From assembly GCA_001600495.1 (NCBI GenBank), contig BCKE01000002.1, positions 998,118 to 1,062,117 on the forward strand: a stretch of 64,000 bases of DNA. The letters run 5' to 3'. Origin of the DNA: Pilasporangium apinafurcum. Lineage: Eukaryota > Oomycota > Peronosporomycetes > Pythiales > Pythiaceae. The notes under the pieces were generated by a model. The model saw only the letters and a list, made by a program, of their open reading frames with translations, had not been told where the DNA came from and did no database searches. A program made the translations under genes and the position numbers. Below, one piece after another: positions 33,791-44,606 of this stretch (positions within the stretch are counted from its first letter, which is position 1; each line of letters begins with the position of its first letter).

Positions 33791-36700
33791 CTATTCATAA
33801 TCCGTAAGAGGAGGACAGCTGCAGATGAGGTTGCGGTCACCGTGGACGTTGTCCACGCGTCCGACGGATGGCCAATACGATTTGTTTTTGCCGCCTTGTT
33901 GCCACGCCGCTGGGAACGCCCCTTGTTGGCGCGAATACTTGCGATCCCACGTATCCGCAGTCACGACATCAACCGTGTGCGGCGCGTGCTTGAGAGGAGA
34001 GTCGTCCACTGCAATCTTGCCCGTGCGAATGTCTTCAATCTCCTGGCGAATCGTAATCATGGCATCACAGAAACGATCCATTTCTGCTTTGCTTTCACTT
34101 TCCGTTGGCTCAATCATCAACGTGCCAGCCACTGGCCATGACATAGTCGGACTGTGGAACCCGAAATCCTGCAGACGCTTCGCCACGTCTTCTTCCACAA
34201 TACCGAGCGACTTGAAAGGACGAATGTCGATGATGAATTCGTGCGCACACGTTCCGTTTTTACCAAGGAAGACGACTTCGTAATGCTCCTTCAACGTGGC
34301 AGACATGTAGTTGGCATTCAAGATCGCATTCGATGTGGCTTGTTTCAAGCCAGCTTCACCCAGCATGTGAATGTACATCCACGAGATGGGTAAAATCCCT
34401 GCGCTTCCAAAAGGTGCCGCGCTGACAGCAGAGTCCTTCTTCTTGACAGTCTGCACACCTTCACCTCCCGCTGGAACAACAACGTGGCCAGGGAGGAAAG
34501 GCGCCAAATGCGCTGCCACACCAATAGAACCCACACCCGGACCACCACCACCGTGCGGGATGCAGAAAGTCTTGTGTAAATTCAAGTGGCACACATCCGC
34601 GCCAATGTTACCAGGGTTGCACAATCCTACTTGGGCATTCATGTTGGCACCGTCCATGTACACTTGCCCGCCGTGGGAATGGATGAGCTCACACATGTCC
34701 TTGATGCCTTCTTCAAACACACCAAACGTCGATGGGTATGTAATCATAAACGCACTCAGTTCGTTGGCGTGCTTCTTGACCTTTTCTTCCAAATCGACAC
34801 GGTCCACATTACCATTCTCATCAGATTTTACGACCACAACTTTCATGCCAGCCATGACAGCACTGGCAGGGTTGGTACCATGCGCAGATACAGGGATCAA
34901 ACACACATTGCGGTGTTCTTGGCCAATCGATTTCTGGTAGTTGCGAATCACAAGCAAACCAGCGTATTCACCCTGGGCACCGGAGTTTGGCTGCGTCGAT
35001 ACGGCACTAAAGCCGGTGATTTCTGCCAACGTACTATTCAAGGTCTCAATCATTTCCTGGTAACCTTGCGACTGATCTTCTGGTACAAAAGGATGCACGT
35101 TCATGAATTCATTCCACGAGACTGGCGCCAATTCAGACACCGAGTTTAACTTCATCGTACATGATCCCAGTGAAATCATAGAACGATTCAATGCGAGATC
35201 TTTGTCTTCCAAGTACTTGAGGTAGCGCATCAGTTCCGTTTCTGACCGGTGCTTCTTGAAGATACCATGTTCCAAGTAAGGGCTTTGACGCTTTAACGTT
35301 TCTGGGATGCTCGTATTTTGAATCTCTTCAGCACGAGCGGACAGTGCCTTCAATTGCTCCACATCATGTAGTTTATCTCCACCAAGAGCGTTGACAATCT
35401 TCTTGATATCGTCCAAAGTGACGCTTTCACCCATGGCGACACCCACACGAGCATCATCAATTAGACGCAGATTGACACCAAGAGCGCTGGCACGATTGAG
35501 GATTTCTTTAGCACCAAACCCAGAGCTTGAGACATCGATGTCAAGCGTGTCAAAAAAGAACTTGTTGCGCACACGGCACTTGGTGAATTCCTGGACACCA
35601 GCCGACAACATGGAAGCATATAGATTCGCCCGTTTAGCAATGCGTTCAATGCCTTCAGGCCCATGGTAAATGGCATACGCCGCCGCCATATTAGCAAGAA
35701 GCGCCTGTGCCGTGCAAATGTTGCTCGTAGCTTTATCTCGACGAATGTGCTGTTCACGGGTCTGCATTGCCATACGTAGTGCACTTTCTCCGCGCGAGTC
35801 CTTCGACACACCGATAATTCGTCCCGGCATCTTGCGATGTTGCTTTTTCGTAGTGGCCATGTAGGCAGCGTGAGGTCCACCGAACATCATGGGCACACCG
35901 AAGCGTTGTGCCGAACCAATAGCAATGTCAGCACCAATTTCACCAGGCGGGGTAAGCTGGGTTAACGACAGCAAATCTGCAGCCACAGATACCAACAAAC
36001 CATTTTCATGGGCAGAATCGACAAATGCGCGGTAGTCCTTAATGTCTCCAAACGTATTGGGGTACTGAATCAGTACACCGCTGAACTTTTTCGCTTCTTC
36101 TGATCCAAAGTCCAAGTCCTTCAGCGGGTTTCCAACAACCAGTTCAATGCCGATGTGTTCCGCGCGAGTCTTCATGACACCAATAGTTTGTGGATGACAG
36201 TCCGAGGCAACAAAGTATGCGTTACGCTTGCCATTGGCGCTGCCATGAGAGAGCGACATGGCTTCAGCGGCGGCAGTGGCTTCATCCAAAAGCGAGGCGT
36301 TGGAGAAATCCATACCCGTGAGTTCCATCACCATGGTCTGGAAGTTGAGCAGCATCTCTAGTCGGCCCTGGGACACCTCGGCTTGGTACGGCGTGTAAGA
36401 CGTGTACCATCCAGGGTTTTCCAAGATGTTACGTTGGATGGGAGGTGGGGTGATGCAGTCGTAGTAGCCCATACCAATGAACGACTTGAGTGTCTGGTTC
36501 TTGCTGGCGATGGTCTTGAGTTTTGCAAGCGCTTCGCTTTCCGACAGTGGTTCTGGTAATTTCAGAGGACGTGTAAGACGGATCTCCTGGGGCACCGTCG
36601 CGTCGATGAGCGCTTCGATCGACGAAAAGCCGATCTTATCCAGCATAAGTTTACGATCGTGGTCATCGTTTCCCAAGTGACGGTGGAGGAACGTGTCGGT

Positions 36701-36799
36701 GGACTGAAGCTTGGAGGAAAAGCTGCGAGAGAGTAGTGCAGACGGAGAGCGACGGGTCGTCGCGGTAGAGCCCTTGAGCAGCACACCGCGCAGCATCAT
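33791..36799 (-). CDS. GLDC: Glycine dehydrogenase (decarboxylating), mitochondrial P protein
   Basis: Intronless, 1002 aa from ATG at 36799 (the open frame begins 60 bases earlier at a GTG without a Met). The P protein decarboxylates glycine with pyridoxal phosphate and passes the aminomethyl group to the lipoyl H protein in the mitochondrial glycine cleavage system. The N-terminus 'MMLRGVLLKGSTATTRRSP' plus further Arg/Ser is a mitochondrial presequence. The sequence shows the duplicated fold: N-terminal half 'FIGMGYYDCITPPPIQRNIL', C-terminal half with the PLP-lysine block 'LNLHKTFCIPHGGGGPGVG' (Lys about 740), 'VSAHGTNPASAVMAG', and the C-terminal 'DRNLICSCPP'. Length and motifs match eukaryotic GLDC closely, with no damage visible. 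Confidence 0.97.
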   Translation of the reverse strand: MMLRGVLLKGSTATTRRSPSALLSRSFSSKLQSTDTFLHRHLGNDDHDRKLMLDKIGFSSIEALIDATVPQEIRLTRPLKLPEPLSESEALAKLKTIASKNQTLKSFIGMGYYDCITPPPIQRNILENPGWYTSYTPYQAEVSQGRLEMLLNFQTMVMELTGMDFSNASLLDEATAAAEAMSLSHGSANGKRNAYFVASDCHPQTIGVMKTRAEHIGIELVVGNPLKDLDFGSEEAKKFSGVLIQYPNTFGDIKDYRAFVDSAHENGLLVSVAADLLSLTQLTPPGEIGADIAIGSAQRFGVPMMFGGPHAAYMATTKKQHRKMPGRIIGVSKDSRGESALRMAMQTREQHIRRDKATSNICTAQALLANMAAAYAIYHGPEGIERIAKRANLYASMLSAGVQEFTKCRVRNKFFFDTLDIDVSSSGFGAKEILNRASALGVNLRLIDDARVGVAMGESVTLDDIKKIVNALGGDKLHDVEQLKALSARAEEIQNTSIPETLKRQSPYLEHGIFKKHRSETELMRYLKYLEDKDLALNRSMISLGSCTMKLNSVSELAPVSWNEFMNVHPFVPEDQSQGYQEMIETLNSTLAEITGFSAVSTQPNSGAQGEYAGLLVIRNYQKSIGQEHRNVCLIPVSAHGTNPASAVMAGMKVVVVKSDENGNVDRVDLEEKVKKHANELSAFMITYPSTFGVFEEGIKDMCELIHSHGGQVYMDGANMNAQVGLCNPGNIGADVCHLNLHKTFCIPHGGGGPGVGSIGVAAHLAPFLPGHVVVPAGGEGVQTVKKKDSAVSAAPFGSAGILPISWMYIHMLGEAGLKQATSNAILNANYMSATLKEHYEVVFLGKNGTCAHEFIIDIRPFKSLGIVEEDVAKRLQDFGFHSPTMSWPVAGTLMIEPTESESKAEMDRFCDAMITIRQEIEDIRTGKIAVDDSPLKHAPHTVDVVTADTWDRKYSRQQGAFPAAWQQGGKNKSYWPSVGRVDNVHGDRNLICSCPPLTDYE

Positions 36800-37056
36800 T
36801 GTGTCTTTCCACACCACGCAGTGGTGTTCCTGTGGTGGATGTGGGAGTATGAGCACCACAGAGTTCGTAACAGACAGTACCTAAGGTTTTTAGGTTTTGG
36901 TTATTTAGCCAATCAGAGAGATGGGATTAGTGACAAAGGCTTCATTGACAGCAACAAATGTTGAACAAGTAAACTAAACATCGTGTTTAGACTAAAAAAA
37001 GAAATGTCACTAAAACGAGGTATTCATTCACTCTTCAAATTGGATCAAGTATCTTC
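36800..37056. other. Intergenic spacer
   Basis: About 260 bases between the glycine dehydrogenase start and the 3' end of the next leftward gene; probably the GLDC promoter. Nothing specific is seen. Confidence 0.4.
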
Positions 37057-38475
37057 CTATTCCAGCCACAATGCACGTGTAGCCACAAGAAGAACCAAGA
37101 CGTAGATGAAAAAGAAGACGTCGTCGGCGGATTTTCGAAGTTGCACTAGATATTCTACACAAAAATGAAAATGTTATTAGATCCATTGCAGACAACGATG
37201 ATAGAATACATATAACCAGAAAAAAAAATGTCTTACTCTTAAACGCTGGGCGAGTGGAGAGTACAAGGTTGACAATGAAACCCATATTGTCTTCTTGAGG
37301 ATTCTTCACTTCTGGAAGCCCCATAACGAAATGTAGTCCATTTGCTAGCGATGTAATCAGCAGTCGACCGAGAAAGACGCAGACGATGATAGGTGGATGC
37401 TGCACCAATGAGTAAAAGAAATCCGAAAGATCCCAGAAATTCGGCAGAAAGCGGTTGGTCAACGAGACGTTTGCTGGCTCTGTCTTCAACTGCTGTACAA
37501 ACATTTGTTCCAAACGCTCACGTTCCGCTGGTTCCAACTATGAAAGTAAGCACCAGATTAATCACGCTACAGAGATCAACAGAGAAACGACTTATGATTT
37601 TTGTATGCCAGAGTGTCTGTAGTACCTGTTCTCGTTCAAATTGTTGGCGGATTGAATCCATTGGCACGCCACGGGCGAGCATATCTTGATAGGAAGCAAA
37701 TAAATGATCGTTGGCTCGGAGGTCTGCAATGAGCAAATAAGTCAGTTTTACTTTGTTTAGCAAATACATTCGGCAATGTTTGCAACCTCAGACCTGCCAA
37801 AATGTTCCGTAGGTCAACGTTGAAAGCTACACAACATACATACACAGCGAGTGAAAATTATGTGAGGTACAAATTTATGAACGTATAGAAGGAGGGGCAT
37901 GCATGTGACCTACCTAGATACGCGGCAGCAGCAATAATTAGGACAATGACAACTTTCTCTTCTATCGCACGCAGTTTGAGTGCAAGCGAATGCCGGCTGA
38001 ACGCAGCTGTCGTAGGCTGTGCCTTCGATGCCACTACATCTTCTATTACAGGGTTATTAATATGTTCGGTGCTCTTGTCATGTGCTTGAGTTTCATTCAT
38101 GGTCGATGCAGCTGGTGTTCCGAGAATTTCCTGCACCACGCTTTCTTTCTTTTGGCGTCTGAGTGCTGCATCTCGTCGCCGTTGTGCAGGATCAATTTTC
38201 GGGGGGAACTTGAGATCTGACGTTGTCTTTGCATTAGTTTGCTCCAGTTGTGCGGTCGTCGTATCCGCCTTCATGAGCTCTGCCACGCCTTCATCAAGTA
38301 GTTTGCTCTCTGCAGACCCCTCTTGTGTATCTTTCAGAGACGAAATCTCCCCAGACACCAACTTCATACGGTCCCCACTCCCGGCGAGCACACGAGCACG
38401 CCGTGCTGCTCGTTTCTCTGCGGCCGTGAGCGCTCGCCCCGGTGCATTCTCTGCTGTCGTTTCCTTCCCCTCCAT
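37057..38475 (-). CDS. GET2/CAML-like receptor candidate for tail-anchored proteins
   Basis: Five exons (38475-37914, 37826-37794, 37723-37626, 37537-37237, 37145-37057) join in phase to 360 aa. Residues 20-42 read 'EKRAARRARVLAGS' followed by 'GDRMKLVSG'. This is the pattern of the cytosolic N-terminal motif of yeast Get2 and animal CAML (basic cluster, then a helix with Arg and a terminal G), which binds the GET3/TRC40 ATPase. A long polar linker follows, then three C-terminal membrane segments: 'VVIVLIIAAAAYLG', 'PPIIVCVFLGRLLITSLANG' and 'DVFFFIYVLVLLVATRALW'. Three C-terminal helices are the GET2/CAML topology. If correct, it acts at the ER with a GET1/WRB partner not seen here. Overall sequence similarity is low, so this rests on motif plus topology. 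The donor of the 33-base exon 2 (GTCTGA) is weak but keeps phase. Confidence 0.65.
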
Positions 38476-38586
38476 TTTGCACACTAATTATTGACTGATC
38501 CCTACTAAATCAACCATAGCGGCTATGTATTCCATAACAAGGTAAAGAATGTTACAATGATGTCAATAAGCGTTTGCACCTCCACT
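38476..38586. other. Spacer between GET2-like gene and Fanzor remnant D
   Basis: About 110 bases; probably the promoter of the leftward GET2-like gene, close to the end of a transposon remnant. Confidence 0.35.
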
Positions 38587-39412
38587 TCATCCTGTTTTTT
38601 CTTTGGACCAACAAAAGCTAATTGAGACTAGACAACCATAGAATAATCATCTCCGATGTCTGGACTATCAGAACAAGTCTTTCTTGTATACTGTTCCTCA
38701 CACTCGATCATCTTTCCTTCAGTTCTTTCCATCTTGTACTTCAATAGCATCTTGAAGTTGTAGTGAGACCACGTGAGCATTGCTCTTGACACTTTGCTTG
38801 AAATCCTTTTTCACTTGGATGCCATCTCTGATGTCTGAAAGAATGAAAGAAGCACTTCACGATGGTTGTCCGACAGCCACTTGGAGACTTTGTGATGCAT
38901 GTTTGATATCATCGCCTTCATCCATTGGAAAACTCGATAAATTGTTTTCCTCAATTGATATCGCTTGCGCTCGGACTTTTCTTGAGTCAACTGCGACTGG
39001 AGACGATCAATCAATATACAACGGTTGAATATTGCGTGCTTGACGTTGTCCATGCTTAATGCCATGCCATTAGGGTCGCACAAAGTAATAAAGCTACGGA
39101 GTTCAGGATCAATTGCGCACGTTCGAATGGAGTCTGTCTACTGGAATTCTTTCAACACTGGAACGCAGACAGTCGATTCAAGACCATATAGCCGCGTTCT
39201 ACACTCATTGGCGCTTGAGGTAGATCTTGCGCTAGCCAGATCTTGAAGATTCCACCCTCTAAGGGTTTCAGGATGGATATCAAATATCTCTCTAACTTTG
39301 GTAGAGGAAAGTGCATCTCCAGGCTATTTTTGAAGTGATGACAATCGATATGAGCTGGGGCAGAGGAAAACACTGCTTGTGTCTGATGACTACGCAGGAC
39401 GCGTGTGGACAT
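38587..39412 (-). mobile_element. Fanzor (TnpB-like) transposon remnant D, best preserved
   Basis: Reading leftward from about 39116, one frame gives RuvC-I 'AIDPELRSFITLCDPNG' with its Asp. The helical insert 'KRYQLRKTIYRVFQWMKAMI' follows, then 'MHHKVSKWLSDNHREVLL' and 'FFQTSEMASK'. After a single TGA the same frame continues with 'KRISSKVSRAMLTWSHYNF', 'KMLLKYKMERTEGKMIE' and 'EEQYTRKTCS'. These blocks, in this order, are those of Fanzor/TnpB RNA-guided nucleases. The zinc ribbon and RuvC-III are deleted after KTCS, and the 3' block continues directly. Upstream, in another frame (39412-39152), 'MHFPLPKLERYLIS' and neighbours may be the N-terminal part after a frameshift. Bases 38594-38826 equal the reverse complement of 19632-19864 in remnant C. 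It cannot encode an active nuclease. Confidence 0.88.
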
Positions 39413-39445
39413 CTTATGAGAGTCTGCTCGCTAGGTCCTTAAGTC

Positions 39446-42400
39446 ATGGTAAAACAATTATCGCTGCTGGCCGAAACAGTGGTAAGAAATGTCCTAAACG
39501 ATATAAAGTCACGGTTATAAAGTATTTGAATTCTCATCACCTGCTTTCTCCATTTTCATTTGCTTGAAATGGTTAGGATGAATACATCAAATTGGAATTT
39601 GCACGTCGTCGCAACCAGACGCATATCCGTCGCCGGTCGTCTGTCTTGGAACTTTTCCCCGTCGCGACAGCACCCACGCGTCTGAAAGAGCGGCAATCGC
39701 AGGTGAAACACCATGAATTTCTACTACGCACAGAAAACAAAGCTGCCATCGAAGCGCTAGTCGACCGCGTACGGGATCTCGCCGAGTTTTATTCATCAGC
39801 GCCAATGAGTGCAAATCTTAAGCCCTTCAGTCCCATGGAAAAGTCTCGGTTCTCCGAATGGGCAAACGGCGTAGAAAAGCTGCTGCATGACTTTGAGCCG
39901 AGCGATAATCACGATTACGACCCGATTGTGCGCTTGCTCATGCAGTTGCAGTTTCTCCAGGAAGGGCATGTTTGTCTAGCGGAGGTGGCGGTGGATGCGC
40001 GGGCGCTGCTGGAACGATGGGAACGAGATGGTGTATTTGATTCGGACGTGTTGGGTGAGCATGACGAAGACGATGAAAGGGACGAAGAGGAACTGCCTGC
40101 CAAATCACAATGGACCAACAGTCAGAAAAATTCTGTGGAGCACTCGTACGCCTATCAGAGTTTACGTGAACGTGCAGCGGCAAATGTCATCAAACGTAGT
40201 GTTCTGCGTTGGGCGCGCTCACTTGAGTCAATGCAGCATCGTGTGGACGAACTGGAGCTTTTTGGGAAAACGACGGAAAGTTTCATGGCTGAGTTGACTA
40301 ACATATCCAATATGCAACGACTATCCGCAACAAACAACAATATTTTTGATTTAGTTAAGGTCCGACGTGACAATATGTACGCGAACAGTATCTTCTTGGC
40401 GGATTTGGTGCAGTTTTCCAAACATGTCGCGCTCTTTTCGGTGGACGAGGCAGTTCGCCGAGTAGACGAGATTGAGTTGAAAAGATTTCTTTTCGAGACA
40501 CGGTGTGTGTTGAAGATTCAGACGCTGTGGAGAAAAACACGGCAGTCTGTGAAAGGGCGGAGAATGATGCGTGTCGTCGAAGCACTCCGTGTACAGTGTG
40601 AACAAGAAGAGCAACAACGTCAGCTTGCAAAGCACCAAAAAGCGATCGAAGGGGGTGCTGACTCAATCCGGAGAATGTCAAGAACCCCAAAGCGACCAAA
40701 TAAGTTCCTCGCAACACCTCCATCTCTTCCATCATCCAGAAGATCCTTCAGAGGAGAGGATTTTGCGGAAAGACGGACTTCATCGACATCGTCAGGGCAA
40801 AAACGATCACTATCAATGAATGGAAGAAGAAAAGAGTCGAAAAATATCCTATTAACTTCAACTGATCGCAATGACAGTACTGGGCAGCACTTAGGTTTGG
40901 AACAGGCACGACAACCACGGCGAAGATACCGAGAATCATTATACCACATCAGAACGGCTGACGATGAAGATCACGATGATCGCGATGTGGAGGCAGCCTG
41001 GCAATCGTTTTTGGACTCGACTACACTGTTAGAGACTGACGTAGACCTTCCACCTGCCGATGCAGAGTCAATAGAAATACCCGCGGAGGCTCTGGAAATA
41101 CCTCAACCCGTTAACGATGTGGGTGACAGTGCTGTGATGCCATCTCTTACACAAGAGGATTGGAGAAGCTGGTCAGACGATGAAGAAAGTGCTGATGCCG
41201 CCCGTAAAGATGATGAACAGGACGCTCAGCAATTATTGGTGTCTACCAACCGTGAAGATGATTTGTCTCCTGAACCGTTATCCACTCCGCCAAAAACATT
41301 AATTACTCCAATGAAAATTACGGTGACTGTGATACCATCGGGTGTTACCAGTCCCAGAGAAACTGGTAACGATGAAGGCGCAAAGAGTGATGAAGGCGCA
41401 ACGAATGATGAAGGCGCAAAGAATGATGAAGGCACAAAGAGCGGTGAAGACGCAAAGAGCGTTGAAGGAACTCAATTGTTTAGTAAATATGATCGGCAGT
41501 CATCCATGCGCTCGTCAGATCCATTACCAAAGACGCATCGCCAAGTGACGATTCAAAAGCATGTTAACGGTAAATATTCGAACGCTGGTCGGCTAAATGT
41601 GATGAGTTCATTTGCGACTCGTGATGTTGACACAGAAAATGAAGTTCAACAACATACCAGTCCTGTATCGACTAGAAAGCATTTGTACGATATGGACTTC
41701 GGTAACATTGATAAGAAAACGGCTGCCTTGTTATTCGCTGACCCTCTTGTCCCTAATGAAAGCGACGGATTCTTGGACAAGTCCATTCCCCAAGACACTA
41801 GCAAATACATTGAGAAAGTACGGCCCAGCGTTCGAGGAGCAAGGATGAATAAAGTGAAGCAATTGAGGAGTGCGATCACGAAGCGAGAAGAAGAAAATCA
41901 CTTATATCCACCCAAGAAATCACGCAACCAGCAGCACTGGCCGGACACATTGGCAGCACAGATGGATACGGATGCAGTTGACCAAGCAAATCCAGGTTAT
42001 GACGTAGAATCATCAGAGTCAAAACGCTTTATATACCCGATGCATGGTACGGACTCATTGATGCATACATACCTTTTGATGATGTTAATATGTTATTGCA
42101 TGTTGTGGATGTAGACATCGACATTCGCAAAGAACTTGTGATGCGAGATGGAGTGCGGATATCCTCATCACATACACTTTCAACAGATACACATCGAAAC
42201 ATGAGCCCTGACGCACAGGTAAAGTTTAATAATCAAGGCGACTGGTTTCGATCCGTAGGATTAGATACTGGCGACTATCCAACACCACATCGCCCCATAT
42301 CCAACCATGCGAAATTATATGCTTCCTACCGGAAACGTGCGAAAGGGAAACCTCGTGGCAAAGAAGAAAATCAAATTGAGCCAACGTTGACAACGCGACG

Positions 42401-43448
42401 AGAGAAGCCTTGGAAACGAGTCATAGGTCGCAAAGCGAGCGAAAAGTTAATTTTTCCGCATCTACAGCCCTTTCTGTCTGCTGAATTGAGTGAAACGAAA
42501 ATGGAGCAGTCGTTTTCGCCAATGTTACCACGTGAAAGTACTCAACCTACCCTCACCTTACCTAAACTTTCCATGGAGACGGCGTCGATCAATAGAAGTC
42601 GCCAAACGTTGATACCAGTAGCGCTGCTACCAGAAAAATCGACTGCAATTAGTTATGATACCAGCGAGTTTCAGACGAAGGTTGATCACATCACTATCGA
42701 CCATAAGCATGTTAAAAATGATATTGTCCATGATATAAGAGATGAAAGCGCGGCGGTGCAATCGGAGAGTATGACGGTTGAGAATGCAGAATGGAAACAA
42801 CATACATCGGAAACTGTGGACGACAAGTGGATTGATATTACTGACGAGAATACGTCAAGATCTGTTTATGATGAGGATGGTGATATCTCGGATGATGAAA
42901 GCATGTATACTGAATCGGAGGCTGATGCACAAGATATCGAAGCTGATGTAATGACAGATGTCCAACGCGTCAATACTGGAGAGTGGGAAATGGATGAAAC
43001 ACCAGCGCCTGTGCGGGAATATATACACACAGACCAAAAACATATTCACTCGAAAGTAACATCAAGGAAGATGCAACAAGGTCAACGCAAGAAAAAGAAA
43101 CGGTCACAAGCGGGGCAAGAGAACGATGACCAATGTAATCTTGTGAAGGATGTTGACGGTTTGATTGTGGCTCCGACCAACAAGCAAAATATGTCTAACG
43201 AATACTCAACGGAGATTGCGTTGAAACGGAAACGTGTTGAACATCGTAGCCGTAATGGCCGACAATATGACTTTCAAGAAATACTGTATGAGGATGAAGT
43301 CCAACAGGCTGAGGCAACAACGCAAATGGTCACGATAGACGAGAAGGAATTGCATTCCGTTGCCAAATTTCAGCATCTATTAACACAATATTTGGGGCTA
43401 TTGCAATGCACTCCATCCATCAATAGTAGCCAATTGAGAAAACTTTGA
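39446..43448 (+). CDS. Large unknown protein with IQ-like segment and one frame break
   Basis: A 36-base first exon (39446-39481, 'MVKQLSLLAETV') joins in phase 0 to a long exon from 39577 ('DEYIKLEFARRRNQ'). The protein is hydrophilic with charged helices. 'VLKIQTLWRKTRQSVKGRRM' resembles an IQ/calmodulin-binding helix. Around 41380-41470 a short repeat ('NDEGAKSDEGAT' and similar units of 5-6 residues) occurs. The frame closes at 42114, but a second frame running to 43448 continues coherently from about 42020 ('KTLYIPDAWYGLIDAYIPF', 'LHVVDVDIDIRKELVMRDG'). The switch lies near the AAAA at 42019-42023. A one-base sequencing or assembly error, or a recent disabling indel, would explain it. 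Joined, it would exceed 1300 residues. No family recognised. It starts right beside Fanzor remnant D. Confidence 0.65.
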
Positions 43449-43712
43449 TATTGACTCAATGTGTGGTGCTTTTCCATTCCTGCGGGAGAGAGTGTTTATT
43501 GTTTAGACATTTGGTGTACGTAGCCATTACTTAGCGTATATGAAGGAATATGCAATGAATATGTCGCAAACATAGATGCTTTCAGTCTGCTGACATGCAA
43601 GAAGAACGAATGGCAGATGTTTAACTGGCTGCTCTATTCCTGCAGTACAGTACTAGTGTTTCTCTCATTTACCAGTTTGCTCCAGCCCAATCACTTCCAT
43701 AGCTGTGGCGCC

Positions 43713-44387
43713 ATGGGTTGCACACAATCGACTGTTATCAATGATGGCGAGCAACCGGTTAACACAACAGTAACGGAAGTCGCAGCAAACGCTTCTCACG
43801 CTGACCAAAGTGGTGTTGCAATTGCACAACCAGAAGAGATCGTTGCAGAACCTGCTTCCTTGCAACCAGAACGTACTGATTCGATAGAGTCAAAGAACAC
43901 CGACAACATCAAAGAAATCTCGCACGCAGAAGATATCTTACAAGAAGACGTCTCAGCAAATACTGAATCGATCGCAGATAAATTCCAATCAAGCAATGAT
44001 AAGCCAGCGGAGATGGCTCCTCTTTTTACAAGCGAAGGCATCACATTTTCTCCGACTGGCGTTGCCTTCTACAATTTCCATTGCGCCAAAGCACAGGGCG
44101 ATGATGTGCGAATATGCATGCGCTACACAGAATTCAAGACATTTCATATTGAAATGGCGAAAATCATGGCCAACGAAGCAAACGTACCAGCTAGTCAAAC
44201 CGACAAGTTCCAAACCTATCCAGCACTCCCATCGTTCCCGCAATCGAGCATCGGTAGTTTGTTTTTCCGTAAGGACAAGCAGCTACTAGAGCAACGCGAG
44301 GCCCAATTTCTAAAGATCATCAATGCCATCGTACGACACCCCATCGCCGCACAAAGCACTGCGTTTCAAGCATGTTTGCATAGCTAG
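43713..44387 (+). CDS. Myristoylated PX-domain protein
   Basis: 224 aa, single exon. The open frame extends upstream to 43617, but I choose the ATG at 43713 because it gives 'MGCTQSTV', an N-myristoylation signal with a palmitoylatable Cys3, and it sits in 'gcgccATGg'. Residues about 20-105 are acidic and probably disordered. The C-terminal half is a PX-like phosphoinositide-binding domain: 'ICMRYTEFKTFHIEMAKIM', 'YPALPSFPQSSIGSLFF', 'QREAQFLKIINAIVRHP'. PX domains usually bind PI3P through an R-Y/F motif, here RYTEF, and a Pro-rich loop followed by a basic patch. Lipid plus PX anchoring suggests an endosomal or plasma-membrane role. Confidence 0.82.
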   Translation: MGCTQSTVINDGEQPVNTTVTEVAANASHADQSGVAIAQPEEIVAEPASLQPERTDSIESKNTDNIKEISHAEDILQEDVSANTESIADKFQSSNDKPAEMAPLFTSEGITFSPTGVAFYNFHCAKAQGDDVRICMRYTEFKTFHIEMAKIMANEANVPASQTDKFQTYPALPSFPQSSIGSLFFRKDKQLLEQREAQFLKIINAIVRHPIAAQSTAFQACLHS

Positions 44388-44606
44388 AAAAGAGGTCATT
44401 TGCGCCAATTGATGCAATATTATGACCAACATATGGCAATAAATATTGCAGCTCACGGTACTAAGATGCATTTTTTAACTTGTTATATAACGTGATATAT
44501 ATCAGCTACTACTCGGTTGCTGATTGAAGGTGGATGGCTGACAGTTGTTTCATTGGGGGGGAAAGTTGCCAATTTTGGAGGCGGGTCCGCAAGCGAAGCG
44601 GGAGAT

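Noticed and set aside
34586-35149. Long + strand frames within the glycine dehydrogenase gene
   Set aside because: Shadows of a strongly conserved minus-strand gene; no motifs of their own.
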